From: Trifolium pratense
Lineage: Eukaryota; Streptophyta; Magnoliopsida; Fabales; Fabaceae
Reading direction: 5' to 3'
Assembly: GCF_020283565.1 (NCBI RefSeq)
Contig: NC_060059.1
Span: 49,124,572 to 49,188,571 of the forward strand
Length of the DNA stretch: 64,000 nt
The translations under genes were made by a program, and so were the position numbers. Every line of letters starts with the position of its first letter. Position 1 is the first letter of the stretch. Shown in pieces: positions 54,252 through 64,000 of this stretch. The notes below the pieces were generated by a model. The model searched no databases, was not told where the DNA came from, and worked only from the letters and a program-made list of their open reading frames with translations.

Positions 54252-57200
54252 ATGCCTTCCAGTCACTTGCTTCTCGAGGAACCAATTAGGATGGCTTCCA
54301 TCCTAGAACCATCAAAAGCCGTTAGTTTCTTATTGTTTTCCTTTTCAATCTATAGATCTTGTTTTTATGTTTTTCTTTTAATTTTTGATAATTGATTTAA
54401 TTGAAATTATTATTGATTGTGTTTATGCAGAGTTTTTTTTCTGCAATGACAAAGATTGTTGGAACATTGGGTCCTAAATCTCGATCTGTTGAGACTATTT
54501 CTGGCTGTCTTAAAGCTGGCATGTCTGGTATGTCTTAGATTGTGCTTGAAGTTTTTTACTGAAGAATTAATTGATATAGAGGCTTATAGATTTTATGTGA
54601 TTTTTTGTTGTTGTTGTTGTTGTTGTTTGCAGTGGCTCGTTTTGATTTTTCTTGGTGTGATCCTGATTATCACCAGGAAACTTTGGAGAATTTGAAGACT
54701 GCTATCAAGGGTACTAAGAAACTATGTGCTGTGAGTTTCATTCCTTCTCTTCAATCTTTGTCGAATAATAGAGGATATAGCATGGCCCAATTTTAATTAA
54801 CCAATATTGTTATGCAATATGCAATTTAGTACGAAAGTGTTTTCAAATAGTTGATACAAGTGTTATAGCGTAGAGGAATTTGAACAAAATGTTATTTTCC
54901 GCCATTTGCGCCTTTTTTTTGTCAAGTGGTTAGAATTTCACCTTTAAGGTGAATAAGTGGAGTGTTTGGGGTTCGTACCCCGACTTCTGCATATAGCAAT
55001 GTCCCTACCAACTGAGTTATGCTCACGGGGACGACAATATTGCTTTTCTGTTACTTCACATTTTATATCTTTGCTATTTAGGCAATAAAGAGAAGTTTGT
55101 TTAATGCAGAAATTGTGGCTGAAAGAAGGCAAACATAACAATCTTTCTTATTTTGGCTTTTTGGAAAGTTGATTATATATTTACGCTACATTGGCTAAAA
55201 GTAGACAAAAGAAAAAGAAAATAAAGCCTTGTCTTGGAGGATATGATATTATGTCAACAACCAAATATTCCAAAATCTTGAACAGTTGGTGTTGAATGAA
55301 AATGAAAGATATGATATTATGACACGTTTTTGTATGTTTACTGTCGAATTTGTCAAGGCAAAGCTCATTTAGGATTTAGCAGCTGTTTTAAGAATATCCA
55401 ATTTCTTTATTCTCATTTTTCTGCTTTCTATGGATTTTATGTTGAGGATTAGTAATGCGAAAGGAGCTGAAAATTTGTTACTTCAATTTCCTTTGACAGG
55501 TTATGCTGGACACGGTGGGTGCAGAGATGCAGGTTGTTAACAAAAGTGAGACAACTATCTCACTTGAGATAGATGCTCAGGTTGTCCTGACTCCCAACCA
55601 GGGACAAGAAGCTTCTTCAGCGCTATTGCCAATCAACTTTGATGGACTGGCTCAGGTTTATTGACATTTTCCACCTTGTCATATGACGTGACTTTTGTTC
55701 ATTGCTTCCACTAAATATTAACATGAAAGATTTCATTCAATTTGTTTTTTAAACTTTTGTTTCTTATGGAGTGCATGCTTTGAGTCAATTGCGCTTTTCC
55801 TCTCAGGGTTGCATGACTATAAGTAGCTATAAATTTTATATGCATATGCAATTTAATTCCTGCTTATGATGTTATTAGCAGTTAATGTGAATATTTAGTT
55901 GAATTTCAACATGAAATTTGTTTTTCATTACTTTGAGATACAATATATCTTTTTATGCCTTCGGCTTGCATTGTAATTTGTTGCATGCGTAATTTTCAAA
56001 TTCTTGATTGTTTACAGGCAGTGAAGAAGGGGGACACAATTTTTATCGGTCAATACTTGTTCACAGGAAGCGAAACTACTTCTGTATGGCTAGAGGTAAA
56101 ATAAGTTGAAACCAGAATGCAAAGTTTATTTCAATAGGTCCATTTACTTCTGTATGGTTATGAATTTGCATATTTTTTGTGCATCAATCGTACATGTTTT
56201 TTCCGTCTTGGTCTTTTTTTTTTATAGTTGTTGAAATTTAAAACATAAGTAGGTCCAAAAGCATAACAAGTAATATTTGTTTTTTTTTACGTGCCTGATG
56301 ACTAATGAGTTCTACCTGATGCTGTGCAGGTATCTGAAGTACAAGGGAATGATGTTGTATGTAGTATAAAGAATTCAGCTACATTGACCGGCTCATTGTT
56401 CACTTTGCATGCCTCTCAAATTCATATTGATTTGCCTACCCTTACAGAGAAAGACAAGGAGGTATGTTCTATTTTTCTCGCAGTTGTGTGAATTATTAAC
56501 ATTTTACGACTCGTGTTCTCCTATGTCTAGGAAATAGGATATGTTAAAGTTTTAGGAATATTTTTTATGTATTTAACTTATTTTCAGGTTATAAGCACCT
56601 GGGGAGCTAAAAACAAAATTGATTTTCTGTCATTGTCATATACTCGGCATGCTGAAGATGTTCGTGAGGTAATTCGAGCTCCAGATTGTTTTACTTGAGT
56701 TGGTCATCTCATACTCAATTTCTATTAATAGGCCTTCGTATGTTATTTTAATGCAGGCTCGTGACTTCCTTTCAAAGTTAGGCGATCTTAGCCAGACTCA
56801 AATTTTTGCAAAGATTGAAAATGTTGAGGTGAGTTGCATATCTTCATGTCTGTGTAAATTATATTCTTATTGGCTATACTTAGTCAATTATATAAATAGA
56901 TTTTATATCTACGTTGTTTCTTAGGGATTGACCCATTTTGATGAGATTCTACAAGAAGCTGACGGTATTATCCTTTCCCGTGGGAATTTGGGCATTGATC
57001 TTCCACCAGAGAAGGTCAGTTGATGAAATTCATTTTGTAGTTTGACATGCTTGGTGTCCTATATTCTTGAGACTGTCTCTATCAAGTGAATGCTGAATAG
57101 TTATAAGAATGAATGTTGCATAGATATTCATATTTATCAACTTCCGTTTGCTTCTGTAGGTTTTTCTATTTCAAAAATCTGCTCTACACAAATGTAATAT

Positions 57201-59072
57201 GGCCGGGAAGCCTGCTGTGCTTACACGTGTTGTGGACAGCATGACTGACAACTTAAGACCAACTCGTGCCGAAGCCACTGATGTTGCCAATGCTGTTTTA
57301 GATGGTAAGTCGGTGCTTATATCATGCAGCATACATCTTATTCTCAATGATTGTTTACTGTGTTTTGGTTAGAACCACTTGAATGAATATGTTTGTTCAA
57401 CTGTTAATAAATAAACAGGAAGTGATGCAATTCTTCTGGGTGCTGAGACTTTACGTGGGTTGTATCCTGTTGAGACTATTTCTACCGTTGGCAGAATTTG
57501 TTCAGAGGTAAGTTCATTGGATGATGGCTCATTAATTTTGTTTAACATGTTGGATTTGTACTGATCTCGTGATTCCGGTTTTATGGAATCTGATCATGTA
57601 CTTATTTTATGTTGGACTATAGGCTCTCTGTTGCATAAATGAATGTTGACAAATATCTCTGCTTTCCATTTCATGTCCTTGTAGGCTGAGAAAGTTTTCA
57701 ATCAAGATGTTTATTTTAAAAGGACGGTCAAATTTGTCGGAGAACCCATGACCCACTTGGAATCCATTGCATCCTCTGCGGTACTTTCATTTGAACATTT
57801 CCCTATATTTTTAGAGTATTTTCTTATGTGTGCCTCCACTTTTATTCTTAGAGAGAGAAGTTTATGCCTATTGATTTTTTGTAATGTGTTTTATGGATGT
57901 TTCTGTTTTGGCTCTGCATGTATAAACAATTTAATCAAGTGTGTATAGTATTAGCGCTTATCATATACGTGTTTATCTATAAGCTATTTTTTAGAAGAAA
58001 AGAAAAAAGATAAAAGGAAGTCAAACTATTTTTACATAAATTATAATTTATTTTTATAAGCTATCCTGGAGAGCTTATGGAAATAAGCTTAAAACAGCTA
58101 ATGGACATGTCATAACTCATAAGCTATTTCCATGAGCTCTCACAGAGTCTCACAAGGGCTCGTGTTAATAGATAAACTCAAATAAATCAATTCAAACAGG
58201 GTCTATATCTTTGAAATCAGGCTTCTTACATTCAAATCTTTACTTGTTAGGTTCGAGCTGCTATTAAGGTGAAGGCTTCTATTATAATTTGCTTCACTTC
58301 ATCTGGAAGAGCTGCAAGGTACTATTTTTAAATAATTAGACATGAATGTGTTCATATTTTTAGTTTGTTGTGAAACAGTTGTTCTTCAATGTTGGGAAAA
58401 AAAACACTATCCTTAAGACTTCTATCTAAACATGTCATGTGAACCTGTCAGATTGATTGCGAAGTATAGGCCAACAATGCCGGTTCTCTCTGTGGTGATC
58501 CCCCGACTTAAGACCAATCAGCTAAAGTGGAGCTTTAGTGGAGCATTTGAGGTTGGATCTTAACTCTTGAGATTGGTCCATTTTTCTATCTGTTAATTAT
58601 CCCTAGCTGTTGTGACATCCTTAAGAGGTCTCTTTCCTATACTGTATATATTGACCTGTGGTTTATGTTGTATCACCTTTGCGACACAGGCAAGGCAATC
58701 ACTTATCGTAAGAGGTCTCTTTCCTATGCTTGCTGATCCTCGACATCCTGTAAGTTTCTTTTTCAGTTAAACTGTTAGTAATACTACTAATACATAATCT
58801 TTATTCGGCATGACCACTTTGTGCTATCGTTGTCGATAGAATTGAATGCTACTTTCCACCCACCAAATCGCATAATGATTGCTGACTATATGTTTATGTC
58901 ATTTACTTTGTCCCTGCAGGCTGAGTCAACAAGTGCATCAAATGAATCTATTCTTAAGGTTGCCCTTGATCATGGAAAAGCATTGGGAGTTATAAAGTCA
59001 CATGATCGAGTTGTTGTTTGTCAGAAACTTGGTGATGCATCTGTGGTTAAGATTATTGAGCTCGAAGATTAA
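54252..59072 (+). CDS. divergent cytosolic pyruvate kinase, 16 exons
   Basis: Exons: 54252-54320, 54431-54527, 54633-54730, 55500-55655, 56018-56095, 56330-56461, 56588-56668, 56757-56828, 56925-57014, 57160-57304, 57419-57507, 57685-57780, 58251-58318, 58452-58551, 58690-58749, 58920-59072. They join to 527 residues. The protein starts [20 protein letters not shown], the plant cytosolic form without a transit peptide, like Arabidopsis At2g36580 and At3g52990. Pyruvate kinase makes pyruvate and ATP from phosphoenolpyruvate and ADP. The barrel covers [11 protein letters not shown] through [10 protein letters not shown] (Lys256, Glu258) to [20 protein letters not shown]. The C-terminal domain follows ([13 protein letters not shown]). 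Some active-site residues differ from the textbook enzyme (see findings). All introns are GT-AG; introns 3 and 12 carry a SINE and a MITE. Confidence 0.94.
54911..55035 (+). mobile_element. tRNA-derived SINE in pyruvate kinase intron 3
   Basis: Box-A-like AAGTGGTTAGAATTTC and box B GGGGTTCGTACCCC, followed by CGACTTCTGCATATAGCAAT and ACTGAGTTATGCTCACGGGG. This is the best-preserved family-1 copy, in the same orientation as the gene. Confidence 0.7.
57955..58205. repeat. MITE in pyruvate kinase intron 12
   Basis: GCGCTTATCATATACGTG and TATAAGCTATTTTT at the left, and GAGAGCTTATGGAAATAAGC, CTCATAAGCTATTTCC and CAAACAGGGTC toward the right, are typical of an abundant legume MITE rich in AAGCTTAT words. 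The two ends pair imperfectly. Confidence 0.55.
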
Positions 59073-60284
59073 AGTGAATTAATCCAACAGTTTTAGTTCT
59101 ATAGTATTCTTTTGGGGGGCTTAATTATTTCCGAAGTTTTTGAAAGCTGCAGATGATTCTGCAACGAGTCAAGGTTATCTTGATTTTGATCGCAAAATTA
59201 TGTTCCGTGTATTGGAAATGAATTGTTACTGGCTATCACATAAAATCAAGGGAATGTGCCCTTGATGCAAAAAATTTCCAATATTTTTCGGTTTAATATT
59301 TACATAAGAACACAACTTGAAAATGTGTTTATTGGATACAATTGCCAAACTAATGATGCTAATAGCTTGTATTTTCAATTACTAAATAAATGTGCATAAC
59401 CCAGCATAGGTGTCATATTTTATTTGAATGATCACAATTTCATCAATGACCATGGTAATGTTCTTGATGCGTCAAAATGTTATATTAAAATTTGTTGTAA
59501 ATTTGATGTCACTATTATGTGCCAAAAATGTGATTTATTGCCCTAATACTTAATTTAATGACAAAATATCTATTTGATACTAAAATTCACTTTTTTACAC
59601 AATAAATTGAAACTTTTATGCAAAAACACGAGTTAAAACCAAAATTACAATGTGAAAATAGAGAGGACAAAAAGTCCAACTTAAAAAAATTTAGTTTTTT
59701 TTTTCTTATAATTTTTTTGTAGATGCTATGCTTTTAAAGTTTAGTATCTTTTTTTTTATTAAATTATACCTTTTAATTTGATTTTCTTAAACTTGATTTC
59801 TGGCTCCGCGTTATATGTTAAACGACTGCATCAATATGTTAAAAAATGCATTATTATTGCATGAAGTATCTTGTCTTCGAAAATGAACAATTTAAAAATA
59901 TTTATTTTAAAGTATATTATACATTATGATATACTAACTTTTGGATCAATAATAACCTCTAAAGCTTAAGAAAAAGGCACTGGATAAATATTTAATATAT
60001 TTCAAACGTTAATGAGTTTGTCAAGAGTTTGGAGGCAATTGTGCAAGCCACTCTCAACGTTATACAATTGACTGCCTGTCTGCCTCATAATGAAAAAGAA
60101 ACCATTATGTAAATAGGAAAAAAATATGATGTTCTTAGATCATTTGTTAAAGAATATAAATTTAGAAATATTTTTTAAAAAAATTGTTTACTTTTTTTTT
60201 TTTGGTGATATTTGTAATTGTTTACTATTCTGGACAAGTTAACACAAAGGAATATATAACATTATTCAAAATATCTAACAAACA
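59073..60284. other. intergenic DNA
   Basis: The 3' flank of the pyruvate kinase gene, then AT-rich sequence. No other gene seen. Confidence 0.5.
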
Positions 60285-60357
60285 GCACCCGTGGCCTAAT
60301 GGATAAGGCGTTTGACTTCTAATCAAGCGATTGTGGGTTCGAGTCCCACCGGGTGTG
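60285..60357 (+). tRNA. tRNA-Arg (anticodon UCU)
   Basis: A 73-base cloverleaf without an intron. The acceptor stem GCACCCG pairs with CGGGTGT and the discriminator base is G. The D arm is GCCTAATGGATAAGGC. The anticodon stem TTTGA/TCAAG encloses the loop CTTCTAA, so the anticodon is TCT, reading AGA. The T arm is GTGGG-TTCGAGT-CCCAC. Boxes A and B are intact. CAA-type words lie just upstream and a T-rich stretch (from 60359) can stop RNA polymerase III. CCA is not encoded, as expected for a nuclear gene. Confidence 0.95.
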
Positions 60358-60775
60358 CTTTATTTATTTTTATTGTTTTATTAAATTTTCTTGATTTAAT
60401 TAACAAATTTCCCAGACTCCTGTTTCTTACACTATTTTTTTGTTCAAATTTTGTATTTGGTTCAAAATCCAACACTTAAGTAGTTCAGTACAACTTATAT
60501 TTTGTTTTTATTCCACAAATATGATGTGAGCTTATTTCTATATTCAAGTTTTAATACTCCAAATTGAAGCTTAAAAACAAAATGTGACTCTAAATGGTAA
60601 ATGGTAGGGTACATGGTACATAAATACTATTATTATTTTTAATAAATTCAATAAGAAACAAGTTGATGAATAAATAACTCCAAAAATAGAACAAGCACAA
60701 AAGTTTCATTTCATCAATTTGGCCTAATCTACATTCTATCTAACTGACTAATTTCATCTGTTATACAAAATTCAT
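60358..60775. other. 3' flanks of the tRNA and HRA1-like genes
   Basis: Contains the T-rich tRNA terminator and the likely 3' untranslated region of the minus-strand trihelix gene. Nothing else seen. Confidence 0.5.
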
Positions 60776-62308
60776 CTAGGTTGAAGAGTGCTGTTGTTGC
60801 TGCTGCTGTTGTTGTTGTTGTTGAAGATTCATCAATTCAATCTCCTTCTTCCTAATAAGCAAAACCATTCTCTCATTTTCTAATCTTCTCCTTTCATTCT
60901 CAAGTTTAGCTCTCTCCATTTCCCTCTCTTTCTTGCTACTATACCTTTGCCATTTCAACCTTTGTTTTTCAAGCTCAAAAGCTTGTGATTCATATCTTAC
61001 TTTCTGTTCTTCCAATTGCAATATCCTGGTTCTTATCCATTGCTTTTTCTCCCATGGACTCTTACCTCCATCTTGAAACACACCACTTATTTCATTGTTC
61101 ATTTGATGCATCAATGTTAATGATGTTGATGATGGTGAAATAGAAAATGAAAATCCTCCTTTTCTTGGCCTTTTTCTTGTTGATTTTCCATCGTTTTCGT
61201 CGTCATCTTGATCATTTAAATGACTAATTAGTTGATGACCCTTTGAACCACCTTCTCCTGATTCTTCTTCATCCTCATCAGAATAGTCTTCTGACTCGTC
61301 GTCTTCATCTTCTTCGTCTTCCTCTTCAACATCTCCGCTACCAATTTTCAACATCCTTAAACCTTCTCCTCTTGAACCACCTAAATTCCCTACACCATTC
61401 TCTGATGAATGAAAACAATGTTGCTGCTGCTGTTGCTGCTGTTGTTGATGATGTTGAGGTTGATTCTGAGGTGGTGTTGTAGTTGTTGTTGTTCCACCTT
61501 CCACTTGATGATGAACATTAGAACCAGAAGCACCACCACCAGCACCACCATGACCACAACTATTATGATAAGCACACATTTCCCTAAAGAAAAGATGCTT
61601 AGAATTAAGCAATTTCCTAACTTCATCTTTCATCTTTGGTGTCAAATCCATTGTATCCAACAAATTCTGATTCTCAACAACTCTACAAGCTGTTCCTTTT
61701 CCAAGTATATCATTAACTCTCTTATACCTTTTATTCAAATCATTAAACTTATCTTCACATTGTTGAGGTGACACATAAAACCCTTTTTCCATCATAGCCC
61801 TTGAAACAGATTTCCATTTTCCTTTCTTCTGTAACAAACCACTAGACTTTTTCTTACTTGGATCATTCCCTTCAGAACCAGCTTCATCACCAATGTAATA
61901 AACAGCCATTATCAATAGCCTTACCATTGTATCAGTCCATTTCATTCTTTGCCAAGGTGAAATCTTTCTCTTTGGATCACCAGAACTTTCTTCAGCTGGA
62001 AAATTTGGCTCATCTTCATCACTCACCTGAGAGCTTTGTTGCTGCTGCTGCTGCTGAATTTTGTTCTTGGAAGAAGAAAATGGAGGGTACCCATGTTTTA
62101 TTGACTGATGTAATTGTTGTTCTTGGGGAGCATAAGAAACAACTTGGGAATGGTGCAAATGATGAGGATTTTGTTGCTGATTAGGAAGATTCTGTTGTTG
62201 TTGTTGTTGTTGTTGCTGCTGCTGTTGTTGTTGGTGTAAAGGGGTATCAATAACACCAAGCAAACCAGAAGAAGTGATGGTAGAAAACATTCCATTGGCT
62301 TCCATCAT
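60776..62308 (-). CDS. HRA1-like trihelix transcription factor with polyQ tracts
   Basis: A single-exon gene of 510 residues (MMEANGMFST...; the second Met or Met7 could also serve). A trihelix-type DNA-binding domain spans about 118-250: SPWQRMKWTDTMVRLLIMAV, KKGKWKSVSRAMMEKGF, PQQCEDKFNDLNKRYKRVND, and LLNSKHLFFREMCAYHNSCG. Gln runs lie at about 26-39, 85-91, 288-296 and near the C-terminus. An acidic stretch (about 327-352) and a long charged helix (about 420-495, EKQRLKWQRYSSKKEREME) follow. Relatives are Arabidopsis At3g10040 (HRA1, which damps the hypoxia response), At1g21200 and At1g76870. Gene order next to the fusion gene favours HRA1. It most likely acts in the nucleus. Confidence 0.87.
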   Translation of the reverse strand: MMEANGMFSTITSSGLLGVIDTPLHQQQQQQQQQQQQQQNLPNQQQNPHHLHHSQVVSYAPQEQQLHQSIKHGYPPFSSSKNKIQQQQQQQSSQVSDEDEPNFPAEESSGDPKRKISPWQRMKWTDTMVRLLIMAVYYIGDEAGSEGNDPSKKKSSGLLQKKGKWKSVSRAMMEKGFYVSPQQCEDKFNDLNKRYKRVNDILGKGTACRVVENQNLLDTMDLTPKMKDEVRKLLNSKHLFFREMCAYHNSCGHGGAGGGASGSNVHHQVEGGTTTTTTPPQNQPQHHQQQQQQQQQHCFHSSENGVGNLGGSRGEGLRMLKIGSGDVEEEDEEDEDDESEDYSDEDEEESGEGGSKGHQLISHLNDQDDDENDGKSTRKRPRKGGFSFSISPSSTSLTLMHQMNNEISGVFQDGGKSPWEKKQWIRTRILQLEEQKVRYESQAFELEKQRLKWQRYSSKKEREMERAKLENERRRLENERMVLLIRKKEIELMNLQQQQQQQQQQQHSST

Positions 62309-62690
62309 TCAAGAATTGTAAAGCAAAAAAGGAAGAAACTTTGAAGGAAATGGAATAGCCCTTAAATTGAATAGTTGATTAGAAAAAAAAGGGTAAATGA
62401 AAATTGGGTTTTTTTGGTGGAAGAAAGTACAGAAATTGGGATTACTACATTACATAGAAATTGGGTTGTTGGTGTTAAGGGGAGAAATGAGAAAAGGTAT
62501 ATAATAGAGAAAAGGGTAAAGAGAGAAAGAGAGTATAAAATGTGTGTTTTTGAAGCAACTGGTTTTGAGAGTGGTGAGAGAAAACTGCCCATGGTATTTG
62601 AGTCTCTCTAGAGAGAGAGAGAGAGAGAGAGAGAGAAAATCCACAGGTTTTGTGTAAAACTGGGGAGCTACAGTGTTATAACGCCAACAA
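62309..62690. other. 5' leader and promoter of the HRA1-like gene
   Basis: The minus-strand leader is pyrimidine-rich. Short open frames here in either direction have low complexity. Confidence 0.45.
62611..62636. repeat. (GA)n microsatellite upstream of the HRA1-like gene
   Basis: Thirteen GA units, read as (TC)n in the leader of the minus-strand gene, about 300 bases before its ATG. TC repeats are frequent in plant leaders and GA runs can bind BBR/BPC proteins. Function here is only possible. Confidence 0.85.
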
Positions 62691-63392
62691 GGACGCTGGT
62701 TTAGTTTGTTCTGGTTTGGTTTCTATTCACTATACGCGTTGTTCGTTTCTCTAATCCAAATTCCAACAACCCAACTGTCTCATTACAAGGAGTTACAGAT
62801 ATCAAAATATAGGCCCAACAAAAATACAAAACAAAAGTAGGATTGGGAAGAATTTTTCTCTCTCCCCACCCCCCAATATTTCTCGTGTATCTTCTGAATT
62901 TTCAATTTTGCCCTTGTCACTTATAAAACGTTTTTGAAAAATGTTTTTTAATATGCAAAATATTTTAGATTACGATTTCCAATGTGTAAAATATTTCAAA
63001 AAAAGTTTTTCGAAATACGCTTGTATTATACACAAACAGAACATCGTAGAATTAATTAGGTTTTCATACTAAATATTACCCTAAATGTGTTGGTAAACCC
63101 TACTCTTACTCCATCTCTCTCTCGTTCCTTCAGCCAACAACAAAGAGACTAAATTTTTGACCCACAAATAAGTTGTTCGTCATTTTGATAATGTTTGTGT
63201 TGATTTTTAGTGAAACTTTTGAGTATTTTGATTTTAGGTTAGGTTTTAATTAAGTTTCATAATCAATTATAGTTGATTGGATAAATTGATTAGTTTTTGA
63301 GTAGAGAATTGTATTAATGATTAGTTTTTCAAACTAGTTTGTGATTAGTGACTAATATTTGATTAGTTTGGTGTTTAATTGATAATTGCAAT
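62691..63392. other. intergenic DNA
   Basis: No gene or element recognised. Positions 63190-63380 have simple TTAGTTTG-type wording. Confidence 0.45.
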
Positions 63393-63560
63393 GTTTTAAG
63401 AACCGGACCGGACCGGCCGGTTCAACCGGGAACCGAACACAGCAGCGGTCTGGGCTAGTGCTAAGAACCGGAAAAAATCGCTTGAAACCGGTACGAACCG
63501 TCCGGAACTGTTTGAACCGGTGAACCGGGGGCGGTTTGAAAAAACCGGCCGGTTCGGAAT
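63393..63560. repeat. GC-rich AACCGG repeat
   Basis: GTTTTAAGAACCGGACCGGA at the left, then many AACCGG/CCGGTT words on both strands (GGCCGGTTCAACCGG, AAACCGGCCGGTTCGG). Such blocks are common ends of non-autonomous DNA elements in legumes. The partner end was not found. Confidence 0.5.
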
Positions 63561-64000
63561 CTTTTGAAAATTAAAAAAAAAAAAATTCAATTTTTTTTCG
63601 TTTTCTTTAATTAATATTTTTCTGAAGGAAACAAAGGAGTAGTAAGGAATTAATCCATAACCTATATTGGAAAACCTATTGTTCTGGTAAAAAACGAGGG
63701 GGTTTTGTATTATTGATCAAATGGTGTGATTACACTCAGTTCAACCTCAACAACCCTGGGAGTTTAATAAGTCAGAATCCGATCAGAACATAGGGGTTTA
63801 TATTATTCAAGATTGATAATTGATACAAGTATGATCAGAAAAAAAAATTGATTAAGTTTACAAGAATGAAAGGATTGTCTCTTTACAAGAATGAAAGTAT
63901 GGTGGTTTCTCCGAATGAGCCCCTTGTTCTCTTGAAGAAGATCCTATTTATAGGCAAAACATCTCCCTCTTGTTGCTTGATAACCGCCTTGCTTGGAGAG
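63561..64000. other. intergenic DNA, possibly part of an LTR that continues beyond the window
   Basis: GAAGATCCTATTTATAGGCA near 63940 and the mixed wording before it resemble the transcribed part of an LTR on the minus strand. The window ends before this can be tested. Confidence 0.3.

Noticed and set aside
61243..61771. Leu-rich and Met-rich frames on the strand opposite the HRA1-like gene
   Set aside because: They are antisense shadows of the Gln, Asp/Glu and His-rich codons of that gene.

Overview
The window is nuclear DNA of a flowering plant. It is very AT-rich, its genes have GT-AG introns, and transposon remnants fill most of the space between genes. The repeat types (SINEs with RNA polymerase III boxes, Stowaway-like and hAT-like MITEs, Helitrons, a copia-type solo LTR) and the protein sequences suggest a legume, perhaps near Medicago or Trifolium. 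That assignment is inference from familiarity and is not proven by the sequence.

Region 1 (1-17 kb) holds no intact gene. It is a stack of nested elements: a solo LTR inside a MITE, a hAT-like element inside a Stowaway-like element, a large foldback element, a hAT-like element with a perfect 8-bp target duplication, and Helitrons. Two decayed RNase H domains also lie here. Region 2 (17-26.3 kb) is a gene island: a PSI1-like DUF3475/DUF668 protein (17174-18793), a Kdo transferase KDTA gene of 11 exons (20918-24439) and a SAUR gene (minus strand, 25854-26231). A 114-bp copy of a PSI1-like coding segment sits in a foldback just downstream of that gene. Region 3 (26.3-40 kb) is again repeat territory: SINEs, a decayed RNase H domain, two Stowaway-like MITEs, two Helitrons on the minus strand and a broken copia polyprotein.

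Region 4 (40-62.5 kb) is the main gene block. In order it holds a PXC1-like LRR receptor pseudokinase (+), a trihelix/UMP-kinase fusion protein (-), a 16-exon divergent cytosolic pyruvate kinase (+), a tRNA-Arg(UCU) (+) and an HRA1-like polyQ trihelix factor (-). From memory, Arabidopsis keeps two adjacent pairs, At2g36570/At2g36580 and At3g10030/At3g10040, that correspond to these four protein genes. The window would then show them as one unsplit block. A hAT transposase remnant, a perfect 236-bp palindrome and a LINE fragment lie between the fusion gene and the pyruvate kinase. Exon chains for the spliced genes were worked out by hand from frame, splice signals and family similarity, and all of them close in frame.

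The genes are a mixed set (signalling, nucleotide and glycolytic metabolism, transcription) and do not form one pathway. The most unusual local structures are the exon fragment captured in the hairpin, the trihelix/UMP-kinase fusion with altered kinase residues, the altered metal-site residue in the pyruvate kinase and the perfect palindrome.
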